From an uncultured Prevotella sp. (GTDB lineage Bacteria; Bacteroidota; Bacteroidia; Bacteroidales; Bacteroidaceae), in NCBI GenBank assembly GCA_944320305.1, contig CALUGW010000020.1:1-44040 (forward strand): DNA of 44,040 nucleotides. The letters run 5' to 3'. The notes under the pieces were generated by a model that made no database searches, was not told where the DNA came from, and worked only from the letters and a program-made list of their open reading frames with translations. Both the position numbers and the translations under genes were made by a program. Below are positions 22,422-31,180 of the stretch, piece by piece. Position 1 is the first letter of the stretch. Every line of letters begins with the position of its first letter.

Positions 22422-25127
22422 TCAGAGACTGTATGACAGGCCGAGGCTGAAGTCGAGTCCCTTGCGGTATTTGCTCAGCACAATCTCCTCGCCGGTGGCG
22501 TTGCCCTTGCGCGTCAGCTGGTGGGCGGGGTTGAGCAGATTGCGAGCCTTGAGGCTCAGCGTGAAGTGTCCGCCCAGACGTGCCGAGGCCACGAAGTCGA
22601 GCGTTGGCACACCGTTCTCCATGATGTCCTGATAACCCTGTGTGCCCACGGTGTAGAGGCGGTCGCTGAAGTAGCTGAACACCATGGCGGCGGTGAGCAC
22701 GGTGGTGCCCCGGCTGAGCTGGTATGTGAGGTCGGCGTTGACGAGCCATGGGGCGGCGCCCTCAAGCTGCGAGCCGGTGGGGTCGGTGGCGTTGCTGACC
22801 TTGGCGCGGGTGTAGGTGTAGGCGCCGTTCAGGCCGAAGACGAGCTTCGACAGGCCGCCGTCGGCCATATTGTGCGTCAGCAGGTTCTTCTTCAGCTCAA
22901 GCTCCACTCCGGCCACCGTGGCGTGGTGGGATATGTTCTCATAGGAAAGGAAGCCTCCGGCACTGCCCATCTCGATGCGCGATATGGGGTTGATTATGTA
23001 CTTGTAGAAGCCGGTGACGGAGAATATCTCGGATGGCGAGAGGTAGTAGTCCCACTTCAGGTCAACGTTGTAGTTGTCCGACGGCTTCAGGTCGGGGTTT
23101 CCCTGGCTGTTGAAGCTCACGCTGACATAGCGGAAGGGCGATATCTCCTTGGCCTGCGGCAGCGTGTAGGTCTTGCTGGCGGCCAGTCGCAGGGCGTGCC
23201 TGTCGCCGAGGTCGTAGCGCAGGTTGAGGCTCGGCAGGAAATAAGACTTGTCGATCTTGCGCTCGCCGCGGGTCTCGCCCTCGTTGACGTTGTAGCTGAC
23301 CTTGACGATGACGTCGTCGTACTTCAGCCCGAGGCTGGCCGTCAATGCTTTTGTCAGCCGGTATGTGGCCTCGGCGTAGGCCGAGTTTATGTTCTTCCTC
23401 ACGCCGTATTCGTCCTGCTTGCGGTCGAGCGCGAACAGGCCTGCCTCGTAGTTCTCCTGGTTGTAATAATTGTCAAAGCTCACGTCGGCAATGTCGAACG
23501 GTCTCTGCCTCAAGACGGACATATCGTACTCCACGGCCTCGAAGCTGTCGTCAACAAAGCGGCCGATGTAGCCCAGCCGGACGTTGGAATTGCCGTCGAA
23601 GCGGTCGCGGAGCTTATAGGTGAGCGAGGCGCGGGCGTTGAGGTCGTTCTCGTCAAGCTCCGAGAAGTAGCGCTGCTGTATGCCGGTGCCCTTCTGCGGC
23701 ACATATCCGTCGGCAGTCTTCACGAGGTTGTTGATGCGGCGGTCGGGCTCGCTGCCGTTGATGATGTTGTAGGCCAGCCCGGCGTCAAGGCCGAGCTTGT
23801 CGGTCAGTTCCCAGCGGGTTGACAGCTGGTTGACCAGCAGCAGATTGTCGTTAGTCTGCTGGCGGCGCATGAATCCCTCGTAGGTGTCGGACGACTGATA
23901 GTCGGCGTCCATGCCCAGATAGTCGCCAACTGACGACTTCGACGAGTGAACCATCATGAAGTTGTAGCCCAAATGGTGCTTGCGGCCCGGCGAGTAGCTC
24001 AGACTGGCCATGGCCAGCTGGCTGGTCTCCACGTTTGATATCGTGCCGTCCATGTCTTGCGACAGGTCGCCGGTGGTGGTGGAGTTGCGCACCTCCTCGT
24101 CATAGTGGGTGTAGTTCTTGCTGTGGCCCGCCACAACGAAGAAGCTCAGCGGGTCGGCGCCGATATAGAAGCGCTTGCCGCCGGATATGGAGTAGCTCTG
24201 GTTGACCTGCATATTGTGGCTCGTCGGGTCGAGCGAATTCTTGAACGAGTAGCCGGAGGCGGCGCCGGGCTGCGCCTTGTCGGCAAAGCCGAAGGCGTTG
24301 GTCCCGTCGAGTTTCAGGAAGTCGGCGCCGGCGGTCTGAGTGTTCAGTCCGCCGGATATGCTCACACTGAGTTTGCCCCCGCCGGTCAGCTCCTTAGAGG
24401 TGATGTTGATGTCGGCTCCGGCCACATCGGCTGGCACCCCGCTGCTGAAGGCCTTGTTCACGTCAACGGACTGGATGATGTCTGTCGAGAAGATGTCGAG
24501 GGCGATGTTCTTGTACTCAGGGTCTTCCGAGGGAATGGGAAAGCGGTTGAGCGTGGTGATGTTGTAGCGGTCGCCCAGACCGCGCACGAACACGTTCTTT
24601 ACCCCCTCCTGCTTCGAGATGCCCGAGATCTTGGTGACAGCCAGCTCGGCGTTGCCCACGCCCTTGCGCGAAAGCTCCTGAGCGCCCACCGACTGCACGG
24701 CGATGACCGCCGCCTTCTGCTCCATGAGCGTCACGTTCTCAGACTCGCGGTTGGCTTTCGACACAACCACAACGTCCGAAAGACGGTGCTCGTCGGTCTC
24801 CATCTCGAAGTCGAGCGTTGTGATCTTGTCGTCCTCGATTTTCACCTGTCTCCTAACAGCCGTCTTGTAACCCACATACTTTATCTCAATGTCATAGATG
24901 CCGTCGGCAATGCCAGAGAGCTGGAATTTGCCGTCGGCGTCTGTCACCGTGGCCTTGCCGCTGCCCACAACCTTCACCGTGGCGCCAATCAGCGGCTCCT
25001 TAGACGTCCTGTCCTTGATGCTGCCCTTGATGTTCACGTCCATGTCGACCGCACCAGCGGCCAGCGCCCTCGCCGCCACCGTCACGGCCAGCGTAGCGAC
25101 TGCCAGAGTTCTTTTCAGTCTGTCCAT
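22422..25127 (-). CDS. TonB-dependent outer-membrane receptor
   Basis: About 901 residues from the ATG at 25127 (MDRLKRTLAVATLAVTVAAR, a good signal peptide). ATG at 25142 and GTG at 25178 are alternative starts. After the signal comes a carboxypeptidase-D-regulatory-like domain (VNIKGSIKDRTSKEPLIGAT ... GIYDIEIKYVGYKT). The plug domain (ISGISKQEGVKNVFVRGLGD) and a long beta-barrel ending in the aromatic-rich DFSLGLSYSL follow. It imports a ligand through the outer membrane, powered by TonB-ExbBD. It pairs with the surface beta-helix lipoprotein instead of a SusD-type partner, so a polysaccharide ligand is not implied. The upstream 11-bp array suggests phosphate-starvation control. The ligand is unknown; phosphate-containing compounds are an inference. 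Confidence 0.9.
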   Translation of the reverse strand: MDRLKRTLAVATLAVTVAARALAAGAVDMDVNIKGSIKDRTSKEPLIGATVKVVGSGKATVTDADGKFQLSGIADGIYDIEIKYVGYKTAVRRQVKIEDDKITTLDFEMETDEHRLSDVVVVSKANRESENVTLMEQKAAVIAVQSVGAQELSRKGVGNAELAVTKISGISKQEGVKNVFVRGLGDRYNITTLNRFPIPSEDPEYKNIALDIFSTDIIQSVDVNKAFSSGVPADVAGADINITSKELTGGGKLSVSISGGLNTQTAGADFLKLDGTNAFGFADKAQPGAASGYSFKNSLDPTSHNMQVNQSYSISGGKRFYIGADPLSFFVVAGHSKNYTHYDEEVRNSTTTGDLSQDMDGTISNVETSQLAMASLSYSPGRKHHLGYNFMMVHSSKSSVGDYLGMDADYQSSDTYEGFMRRQQTNDNLLLVNQLSTRWELTDKLGLDAGLAYNIINGSEPDRRINNLVKTADGYVPQKGTGIQQRYFSELDENDLNARASLTYKLRDRFDGNSNVRLGYIGRFVDDSFEAVEYDMSVLRQRPFDIADVSFDNYYNQENYEAGLFALDRKQDEYGVRKNINSAYAEATYRLTKALTASLGLKYDDVIVKVSYNVNEGETRGERKIDKSYFLPSLNLRYDLGDRHALRLAASKTYTLPQAKEISPFRYVSVSFNSQGNPDLKPSDNYNVDLKWDYYLSPSEIFSVTGFYKYIINPISRIEMGSAGGFLSYENISHHATVAGVELELKKNLLTHNMADGGLSKLVFGLNGAYTYTRAKVSNATDPTGSQLEGAAPWLVNADLTYQLSRGTTVLTAAMVFSYFSDRLYTVGTQGYQDIMENGVPTLDFVASARLGGHFTLSLKARNLLNPAHQLTRKGNATGEEIVLSKYRKGLDFSLGLSYSL

Positions 25128-25253
25128 TGGTATTCCCGTCATTTGTGCTTGAGTTGTCAAAACGTTCTTCTTTGTCACTTTTTTATCTCTAACTTATCCA
25201 TTTGCAAAAGAATGCCCGGCACTGCGGCACGGACGCTCTCCTGATTTCGGGTG

Positions 25254-25261
25254 CAAAGGTC
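25254..25261 (-). promoter_or_regulatory. Promoter of the TonB receptor, -7 box
   Basis: The minus strand reads GACCTTTG followed by CACC, one mismatch from TAnnTTTG. The deviating TA and the lack of a -33 fit an activator-dependent promoter. The activator array starts 15 bp upstream. Confidence 0.55.
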
Positions 25262-25269
25262 GAAAAAGG

Positions 25270-25354
25270 ACTTTACACCGCCGTGACGCCCACGTGAAGT
25301 TGCGTTTACAGAACCGTTACCGCGCGTACAAACTCTGTTACAGAAAGATTACGG
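25270..25354 (-). promoter_or_regulatory. 11-bp periodic operator array, Pho-box-like
   Basis: Read in the direction of the TonB receptor gene, GTAA/GTCA/TTCA cores occur at 25352, 25341, 25320, 25309, 25298, 25287 and 25276 (first base). They are spaced 11, 21, 11, 11, 11, 11 bp, with a weaker GTAC at 25329. Heptamers such as CCGTAAT, CTGTAAC, CTGTAAA and GCGTCAC resemble the E. coli PhoB half-site CTGTCAT repeated every 11 bp, in the same orientation. The last site ends close to the -33 position, as for a class II activator. Confidence 0.6.
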
Positions 25355-25445
25355 CATGGCGTGTGAGGCGGAAAGACATTCCGGCCCAATTGAAGTAAAA
25401 CGTAATTTTGTGGCCGTTTTTGCTTTCTGATTTAAATAATAATAT

Positions 25446-25453
25446 TACCTTTG
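25446..25453 (+). promoter_or_regulatory. Aminotransferase operon promoter, -7 box
   Basis: TACCTTTG followed by CA is a perfect TAnnTTTG match 33 bp before the ATG at 25486. It lies between the longer-frame start and the chosen start, which supports the shorter protein. Confidence 0.75.
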
Positions 25454-25485
25454 CATTCAATATAACCAAAAGAAAGTGGAGAAAG

Positions 25486-26694
25486 ATGCCTGAAATATCT
25501 GTCAGAGGATTGGAAATGCCGGAATCGCCGATAAGGAAACTGGCGCCGCTGGCCGCAGAAGCCAAGAAGCGCGGCATAAAAGTGTACCATCTGAACATTG
25601 GCCAGCCGGACCTTCCGACGCCACAAGTGGGCCTGGACGCACTGAAGCACATTGACAGGACAATACTGGAGTACTCACCGTCTCAAGGCATAAGGAGCTA
25701 CCGGGAGAAGCTTGTGGGATATTATAAGAAATACAACATCAACGTAAGTGCCGACGACATTATCATCACCTCCGGCGGAAGCGAGGCCGTGCTGTTCGCC
25801 TTCATGTCGTGCCTTAATCCGGGCGACGAGATAATCGTGCCGGAACCGGCATACGCAAACTATATGGCGTTCGCCATTTCGGCCGGAGCCAGAATACGCA
25901 CCATCGCCACAACAATAGAGGAAGGATTCTCGCTGCCGAAGGTGGAAAAGTTTGAGGAACTGATAAACGACCGCACCCGGGCCATAATGATCTGCAACCC
26001 CAACAATCCGACAGGCTATCTTTACACAAGGCGCGAGATGAACCAGATACGCGACCTGGTGAAGAAGTACGATCTCTACCTGTTCTCCGACGAGGTCTAC
26101 CGCGAGTACATCTACACCGGCTCGCCGTACATCAGCGCGTGCCACCTGGAAGGAATAGAAGACAATGTGATACTGATTGACTCCGTGTCGAAGCGTTATT
26201 CAGAGTGCGGCATACGCATAGGGGCGCTAATAACAAAGAACAGCAGCGTGAGAAAGGCCGTGATGAAGTTCTGCCAGGCCAGACTGTCGCCGCCGCTCAT
26301 AGGGCAAATTGTGGCAGAGGCGTCGCTCGACGCCCCCGAGGAATACTACCGCAACGTTTACGACGAATATGTGGAGCGCAGGAAATGCCTGATTGACGGA
26401 CTGAACAGAATACCCGGAGTGTACTCCCCTATACCGATGGGAGCGTTTTACACCGTGGCCAAACTGCCGGTGGACGACAGCGAGAAGTTCTGCCGCTGGT
26501 GCCTTGAAGAGTTCAACTACCAGGGCGAGACCGTGATGATGGCTCCGGCCAGCGGCTTCTACACAACGCCCAATGCCGGCATAAACCAGGTGCGCATTGC
26601 CTACGTGCTGAAGAAGGAAGACCTTGAACGCGCCCTGACAGTGCTTAAGAACGCACTTGAAGCGTATCCGGGACGTGTTGACAGCGAATTTTAA
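25486..26694 (+). CDS. Class I/II pyridoxal-phosphate aminotransferase (aspartate aminotransferase-like)
   Basis: The 402-residue protein is a fold-type I aminotransferase. It has HLNIGQPDLPTP at the N-terminus, ITSGGSEAVLFAF (cofactor phosphate cup), CNPNNPTG (carboxylate-binding Asn), FSDEVYREY (Asp202 for the pyridine nitrogen, with the following Tyr) and DSVSKRYSECGIRIG with the Schiff-base Lys236. The usual Arg near the C-terminus is in VRIAY. This subgroup is normally annotated as aspartate or aromatic aminotransferase; the amino acid specificity cannot be read from sequence. The start at 25486 is set by the promoter at 25446-25453. The permease gene follows by 29 bp and is probably co-transcribed, although the functions are unrelated. 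Confidence 0.93.
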   Translation: MPEISVRGLEMPESPIRKLAPLAAEAKKRGIKVYHLNIGQPDLPTPQVGLDALKHIDRTILEYSPSQGIRSYREKLVGYYKKYNINVSADDIIITSGGSEAVLFAFMSCLNPGDEIIVPEPAYANYMAFAISAGARIRTIATTIEEGFSLPKVEKFEELINDRTRAIMICNPNNPTGYLYTRREMNQIRDLVKKYDLYLFSDEVYREYIYTGSPYISACHLEGIEDNVILIDSVSKRYSECGIRIGALITKNSSVRKAVMKFCQARLSPPLIGQIVAEASLDAPEEYYRNVYDEYVERRKCLIDGLNRIPGVYSPIPMGAFYTVAKLPVDDSEKFCRWCLEEFNYQGETVMMAPASGFYTTPNAGINQVRIAYVLKKEDLERALTVLKNALEAYPGRVDSEF

Positions 26695-26723
26695 GAACAC
26701 CACAACGACGAAATCTGGCACCA

Positions 26724-27971
26724 ATGAACCTGCCTTTATTCTTAGCCGGGAAAATATACAAAAGCAACGGCGACAAATACAAAGTGAGCCGCCCCGCAAT
26801 ACAAATAGCCATGACTGGGGTGGCCATCGGCCTGGCCGTGATGATAATCACTGTGTCTGTCGTTCTGGGATTCAAGCACGCCATCCGCGACAAGGTGGTG
26901 GGATTCGGCAGCCACATCCAGGTGGAGAACTTCATGACTCTTCAAAACACAGACCCCTACCCCATCTGCATTGACGACAGCATGATGCAGGCGCTCGGAA
27001 GGACAGACGGAGTGAGGCACGTGCAGCGCTTCGCCTACACCCAAGGCATCCTGAAGACAGACTCCGACTTCCTCGGCATGACATTCAAAGGGGTCGGGCC
27101 GGAATATGACCTCTCGTTCATCAAGCGGAACCTGACCTCAGGCGAAGTGCCGCAATTCAGCGACAAAGCCGGCAAATACAAGCTGCTGCTGTCGCAGATG
27201 ACCGCAGACAAGCTGAAACTGAAAGCCGGAGACAAGGTCTATGCCTATTTCATAGGCGGAGACAACGTGAGGGCACGCCGTTTCACCGTGAGCGGCATTT
27301 TCCAGACAAACTTGACGCAGTTCGACCAAAGCATCTGCTACACAGACTTATATACCGCCACCAAGCTCAACAACTGGCTTGCAGGCCAATGTTCCGGCGC
27401 GGAAATATCTGTCAAAGACTTCGACAAGCTGGACGAGGTCTACAACAACATAATAAAGAATGTGAACAGAACGACAGACAAATACGGCAACGTGTTCACA
27501 TCCAAGACAATCAACGAGGCTTATCCACAGATTTTCTCATGGCTCGAACTGCTTGACATCAACGTTCTGATAATATTGGTCCTGATGGTGTGCGTGGCCG
27601 GATTCACAATGATTTCCGGGCTGCTTATCATCATTCTCGAACGCACACAGATGATAGGAATCCTGAAAGCCATGGGAGCGCCGGACAAAACAGTGCGCAA
27701 AACATTCCTCTGGTTTGCGGCGTTCATAATTGGCAAAGGACTTTTATTGGGCAACATTCTCGGCATCGGACTCACGGTTCTGCAGCAACAGACAGGATTT
27801 ATAAAACTGGATGCAGAAACCTATTATGTGAGCACCGCCCCGATGGAGGTCAGCGTGCCTGCCGTCATCGCGATAAACGCGGCCACAATTCTGATTTGCC
27901 TGCTCGTACTGATAGCCCCGAGCCATTTGGTGTCGCATATCCATCCTGCAAAATCAATGAGATACGAATAA
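26724..27971 (+). CDS. ABC transporter permease, LolC/LolE (FtsX) family
   Basis: The 415-residue membrane protein has the MacB/FtsX layout. One helix near the N-terminus is IAMTGVAIGLAVMIITVSVV. A periplasmic domain of about 220 residues follows. Three C-terminal helices are VLIILVLMVCVAGFTMISGL, FAAFIIGKGLLLGNILGIGL and VIAINAATILICLLVLIAPS. The cytoplasmic loop ERTQMIGILKAMGAPDKTVR is the conserved coupling motif of lipoprotein-releasing permeases. In the Lol system it extracts lipoproteins from the inner membrane with the ATPase LolD, which is not encoded here. It follows the aminotransferase by 29 bp. Confidence 0.88.
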   Translation: MNLPLFLAGKIYKSNGDKYKVSRPAIQIAMTGVAIGLAVMIITVSVVLGFKHAIRDKVVGFGSHIQVENFMTLQNTDPYPICIDDSMMQALGRTDGVRHVQRFAYTQGILKTDSDFLGMTFKGVGPEYDLSFIKRNLTSGEVPQFSDKAGKYKLLLSQMTADKLKLKAGDKVYAYFIGGDNVRARRFTVSGIFQTNLTQFDQSICYTDLYTATKLNNWLAGQCSGAEISVKDFDKLDEVYNNIIKNVNRTTDKYGNVFTSKTINEAYPQIFSWLELLDINVLIILVLMVCVAGFTMISGLLIIILERTQMIGILKAMGAPDKTVRKTFLWFAAFIIGKGLLLGNILGIGLTVLQQQTGFIKLDAETYYVSTAPMEVSVPAVIAINAATILICLLVLIAPSHLVSHIHPAKSMRYE

Positions 27972-27976
27972 ATAAG

Positions 27977-28001
27977 TGCACATTTTGCTTGCCAATGTGC
28001 A
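27977..28001. other. Small hairpin after the permease gene
   Basis: Eight-base arms TGCACATT and AATGTGCA surround a nine-base loop, followed by A5. There is no T run on the permease strand, so a terminator role is doubtful. Confidence 0.35.
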
Positions 28002-28011
28002 AAAAATAGAC

Positions 28012-28041
28012 TACCTTTGCGCACAATTAATGAAATTGTGC
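28012..28041 (+). promoter_or_regulatory. Acyl-CoA synthetase promoter plus leader hairpin
   Basis: The -7 box TACCTTTG (28012-28019) is followed directly by a perfect 8-bp inverted repeat GCACAATT-AATGA-AATTGTGC (28021-28041) that ends one base before the ATG at 28043. The repeat could be an operator dyad at the transcription start or a leader stem. Confidence 0.6.
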
Positions 28042-28042
28042 A

Positions 28043-29713
28043 ATGAGAACGTTCGACAGCTTTAACTCACAGATAGAAAAAAGCATCATAGACAATTGGT
28101 ATAAAGACGCCCTGACCGACTACAAGGGCATTACGCTGCAATACCATGACGTCGCAAGAAAAATAGAGAAACTACACATTCTTTTTGAAAACAGCGGTGT
28201 GGTCCGCGGCGACAAAATAGCAATCTGTGGAAGAAACAGCGCCAACTGGGCCGTGGCTTTTTTTGCAACGCTGACCTATGGCGCTGTAGCCGTTCCGATT
28301 CTGCACGAATTCAACACTGACCAGATTCACAACATTGTAAACCACAGCGAGTCGAAGCTTCTCTTTGTGGGCGACGTCGTGGCAAAGTCTATTGACCCAA
28401 AGGAGATGCCTCACATAGAGGGCATCATCAACATTCCGGACTACTCACTGATGGAGTCCAGATCAGAGCAGCTGACTTTTGCCCGCGAACACCTGAACGA
28501 ACTGTTCGGCAAGAAATATCCCAACGCATTCAGACAGCAGCATGTGCATTACCACAAGGACAGCGCCGACGAACTCGCACTGATCAACTACACAAGCGGA
28601 ACCACGGGATTCTCTAAAGGAGTGATGCTGCCTTACCGGGCAATCTGGAGCAATCTGGACTATTGCCTTGAGGCAATCGGAACGCACATTCCCGACGGAT
28701 CCAACACGCTCAGCATACTGCCAATGGCACATATGTACGGCATGGCCGTGGAATTCATCTTCCCGTTCTGCCACGGATGCCATCTGTTCTTCCTCACAAG
28801 GCTGCCGTCGCCGGCCATCATCGCACAGGCTTTTGCCGACGTGAAACCGGCAATAATAATTTCAGTGCCGCTGATTATTGACAAAATCATACGCAAAAAA
28901 GTGTTTCCCATGGTTCAGAACAGCAAGATGAAGCTGCTGATGAACATGCCGGTGATAAGCAAAAAAGTGAAGCAGAAGATTTGCGAACACGTACACAATG
29001 TCTTCGGCGGCAACGCCTACGAGGCCATTGTCGGTGGCGCCGCACTGAACCAGGAAATCGAATCGTTCCTGAGAAGCATTGATTTCCCCATTACGGTCAT
29101 CTACGGAGCCACGGAATGTGCGCCAATCATAACCTTCAGCGACTACACGGACTTTGTGCCAGGCAGCTGCGGAACGGCCGCCACAAACATGGAAGTGAGA
29201 ATCGCAAGTCCTGACCCAGAGAACATTCCGGGCGAAGTGCTTGCCAGGGGAACAAATGTGATGCTCGGATATTATAAAAACGAAGAAGCCACAAAAGAGG
29301 CTATCGACAGCGACGGCTGGTACCACACGGGAGATTTGGGAACAATGAGCGCTGACGGCCATCTGTTCATCAGAGGCCGCATAAAGAACATGCTGCTCGG
29401 CGCCAACGGACAAAACATTTATCCTGAAGAAATAGAAGACAAGCTGAACTCAATGACCCTTGTGAACGAAAGCCTTGTTCTGCAGCGGAACGAAAAACTG
29501 ATCGCGCTCGTCTACCCGGACCAGGAAGAGGCTCATGCAATGGGATTCAACACGGAGGATCTCGAGAATATCATGGAGCAAAACAGAATTGAGCTGAACT
29601 CAACAATGCCGGCATACTGCAAAATTTCAGCAATAAAACTCCATGACGAGGAATTTGCAAAAACATCTAAAAAGAGCATCAAGCGGTATCTGTACAAAGA
29701 CATGGAGCTTTAA
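28043..29713 (+). CDS. Long-chain fatty-acid--CoA ligase (AMP-forming)
   Basis: The 556-residue member of the ANL superfamily activates a carboxylic acid to acyl-AMP and then acyl-CoA. Motifs are the phosphate-binding loop YTSGTTGFSKG (residues 183-193), YGATECAPIITFSDY (A5), GWYHTGDLG (A7) and RGRIKNMLLGANGQNIYPEEIED (A8). The final A10 Lys region is KTSKKSIKRYLY. The overall length and the short C-terminal domain are those of Bacteroidetes long-chain acyl-CoA synthetases. Chain-length preference cannot be read. It has its own promoter and ends 152 bp before rpsF. Confidence 0.9.
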   Translation: MRTFDSFNSQIEKSIIDNWYKDALTDYKGITLQYHDVARKIEKLHILFENSGVVRGDKIAICGRNSANWAVAFFATLTYGAVAVPILHEFNTDQIHNIVNHSESKLLFVGDVVAKSIDPKEMPHIEGIINIPDYSLMESRSEQLTFAREHLNELFGKKYPNAFRQQHVHYHKDSADELALINYTSGTTGFSKGVMLPYRAIWSNLDYCLEAIGTHIPDGSNTLSILPMAHMYGMAVEFIFPFCHGCHLFFLTRLPSPAIIAQAFADVKPAIIISVPLIIDKIIRKKVFPMVQNSKMKLLMNMPVISKKVKQKICEHVHNVFGGNAYEAIVGGAALNQEIESFLRSIDFPITVIYGATECAPIITFSDYTDFVPGSCGTAATNMEVRIASPDPENIPGEVLARGTNVMLGYYKNEEATKEAIDSDGWYHTGDLGTMSADGHLFIRGRIKNMLLGANGQNIYPEEIEDKLNSMTLVNESLVLQRNEKLIALVYPDQEEAHAMGFNTEDLENIMEQNRIELNSTMPAYCKISAIKLHDEEFAKTSKKSIKRYLYKDMEL

Positions 29714-29791
29714 ACCCGCCGCCAGCACAGAGTTTCTGTGGCCCGCGCACCAAGAGCGAACAAAAATAATCGCTAAAAACGGACACAAAAT

Positions 29792-29822
29792 TTTGTCGGG
29801 CCGGGAAAAAGCATTACCTTTG
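29792..29822 (+). promoter_or_regulatory. Ribosomal operon promoter (-33 and -7)
   Basis: TTTG at 29792-29795 and TACCTTTG at 29815-29822 with a 19-bp spacer. The rpsF ATG is 43 bp downstream. Confidence 0.8.
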
Positions 29823-29865
29823 CACCGCATTTTGCAAAATAACAAATAATTATTTTTTAACAAGT

Positions 29866-30210
29866 ATGAATCAATACGAAACCGTTTTCATTTTGACTCC
29901 CGTTTTGTCTGATGAACAGATGAAGGAAACGGTCGCTAAATTCAAGAAAATTCTCACCGACAAAGGTGCGGAGATTTTGAATGAGGAGACTTGGGGATTG
30001 AAGAAGATGGCTTATGCTATTCAGAAAAAATCAACAGGCTTTTATTGCCTGTTGGAGTTTAAGGCAGAGCCGACAATCGTAAAAACTCTCGAGACAGGCT
30101 TCCGTCGCGATGAGAAAGTAATCCGCTACATCACAGTCAAACTTGACAAGTATGCGGCAGAATACGCTGAGAAGAGAAGAAACAAATTAGCAAAAAAAGA
30201 GGAGGCTTAA
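29866..30210 (+). CDS. rpsF: Small ribosomal subunit protein bS6
   Basis: The 114-residue protein begins [20 protein letters not shown], the standard bS6 start. [20 protein letters not shown] and [11 protein letters not shown] form the rest of the ferredoxin-like fold, which pairs with bS18 on the platform of the 30S subunit. In Bacteroidetes ribosomes bS6, bS18 and bS21 help hide the anti-Shine-Dalgarno sequence, in keeping with the lack of Shine-Dalgarno sites in this window. First gene of rpsF-rpsR-rplI. Confidence 0.97.
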   Translation: MNQYETVFILTPVLSDEQMKETVAKFKKILTDKGAEILNEETWGLKKMAYAIQKKSTGFYCLLEFKAEPTIVKTLETGFRRDEKVIRYITVKLDKYAAEYAEKRRNKLAKKEEA

Positions 30211-30213
30211 GTC

Positions 30214-30480
30214 ATGGCACAAGAATCTGAAATAAGATATTTGACTCCACCTTCAGTGGACACAAAAAAGAAGAAGTATTGTCGCTTCAAGAAAAGCGGC
30301 ATCAAGTATATTGATTACAAGGATCCGGAATTCCTGAAGAAATTCCTCAACGAGCAGGGAAAAATCCTTCCCCGCCGCATCACAGGAACTTCTCTGAAAT
30401 ACCAGCGCAGAGTCGCACGCGCCATCAAGCGCGCAAGACAAATCGCTCTGCTGCCTTACGTAACTGACTTGATGAAATAA
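30214..30480 (+). CDS. rpsR: Small ribosomal subunit protein bS18
   Basis: The 88-residue protein contains [20 protein letters not shown] and the conserved C-terminal [20 protein letters not shown] plus ARQIALLPY. It binds the 30S platform together with bS6. It starts 3 bp after the rpsF stop, so expression is tightly coupled to rpsF. No unusual insertions. Confidence 0.97.
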   Translation: MAQESEIRYLTPPSVDTKKKKYCRFKKSGIKYIDYKDPEFLKKFLNEQGKILPRRITGTSLKYQRRVARAIKRARQIALLPYVTDLMK

Positions 30481-30495
30481 TGGAGGGCTAACAGA

Positions 30496-31029
30496 ATGGA
30501 AATAATACTGAAAGAAGACATTATAGGCCTGGGATTCAAGAACGACATTGTCAACGTCAAGTCTGGCTACGGCCGCAATTACCTCATCCCTACAGGCAAA
30601 GGTGTTATCGCTTCTCCTTCTGCCAAGAAGGTTCTGGCGGAGAACTTGAAGCAGCAGGCTCACAAACTCGCAGCTATCAAGGCCGAGGCTGAGAAGAAAG
30701 GCGAGGCACTGAAAGACGTTGCACTCACAATAACAGCCAAAGTCAGCGCCACAGGCGTTACTTACGGATCTGTCAATGCAGCTCACGTTGCAGAAGAGCT
30801 GAAGAAGCTCGGACACGATGTTGACCGCAAGATTATCGTGATGCGCGACATAAAGAAAGTTGGCGACTACGTTGCAACAATACATTTCCACAAAGATGTA
30901 ATCGTGGAAGTACCTGTCAAAGTAGTGGCAGAGAATGCTCCCAAAGCAGAAGAGGCAAAAGCAGAGGAAGCTGTAGAGGAGACAGCCGCCGAGCAGCCCT
31001 CAGAAGAGACATCACAGGCAGCAGAATAA
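30496..31029 (+). CDS. rplI: Large ribosomal subunit protein bL9
   Basis: The 177-residue protein has the N-terminal L9 domain MEIILKEDIIGLGFKNDIVN ... VKSGYGRNYLIP, a connecting helix and the C-terminal RNA-binding domain. About 28-30 residues at the end (from about 148, KAEEAKAEEAVEETAAEQ onward) are a Glu/Ala-rich acidic tail not present in the usual 147-150 residue protein. Such tails occur in some Bacteroidetes L9 proteins. Third gene of the operon, ending at a clear terminator. Confidence 0.96.
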   Translation: MEIILKEDIIGLGFKNDIVNVKSGYGRNYLIPTGKGVIASPSAKKVLAENLKQQAHKLAAIKAEAEKKGEALKDVALTITAKVSATGVTYGSVNAAHVAEELKKLGHDVDRKIIVMRDIKKVGDYVATIHFHKDVIVEVPVKVVAENAPKAEEAKAEEAVEETAAEQPSEETSQAAE

Positions 31030-31058
31030 TATTTCTGCGCCACACATCAGAATATCAC

Positions 31059-31097
31059 AAAAATCCCGGAAGCATCAACCGCTTTCGGGATTTTTTT
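31059..31097 (+). terminator. Terminator of the rpsF-rpsR-rplI operon
   Basis: Arms AAAATCCCG..AGC and GCT..CGGGATTTT with a 7-base loop are followed by a continuous T run. It lies 30 bp after the rplI stop. Confidence 0.9.
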
Positions 31098-31180
31098 CAT
31101 AACCAACAGTCGACCGCCTGACTTGGCACGATTATGCGTTTATCACAACGCTTCACGCACGCAGGAGCAAATTGAGAACA

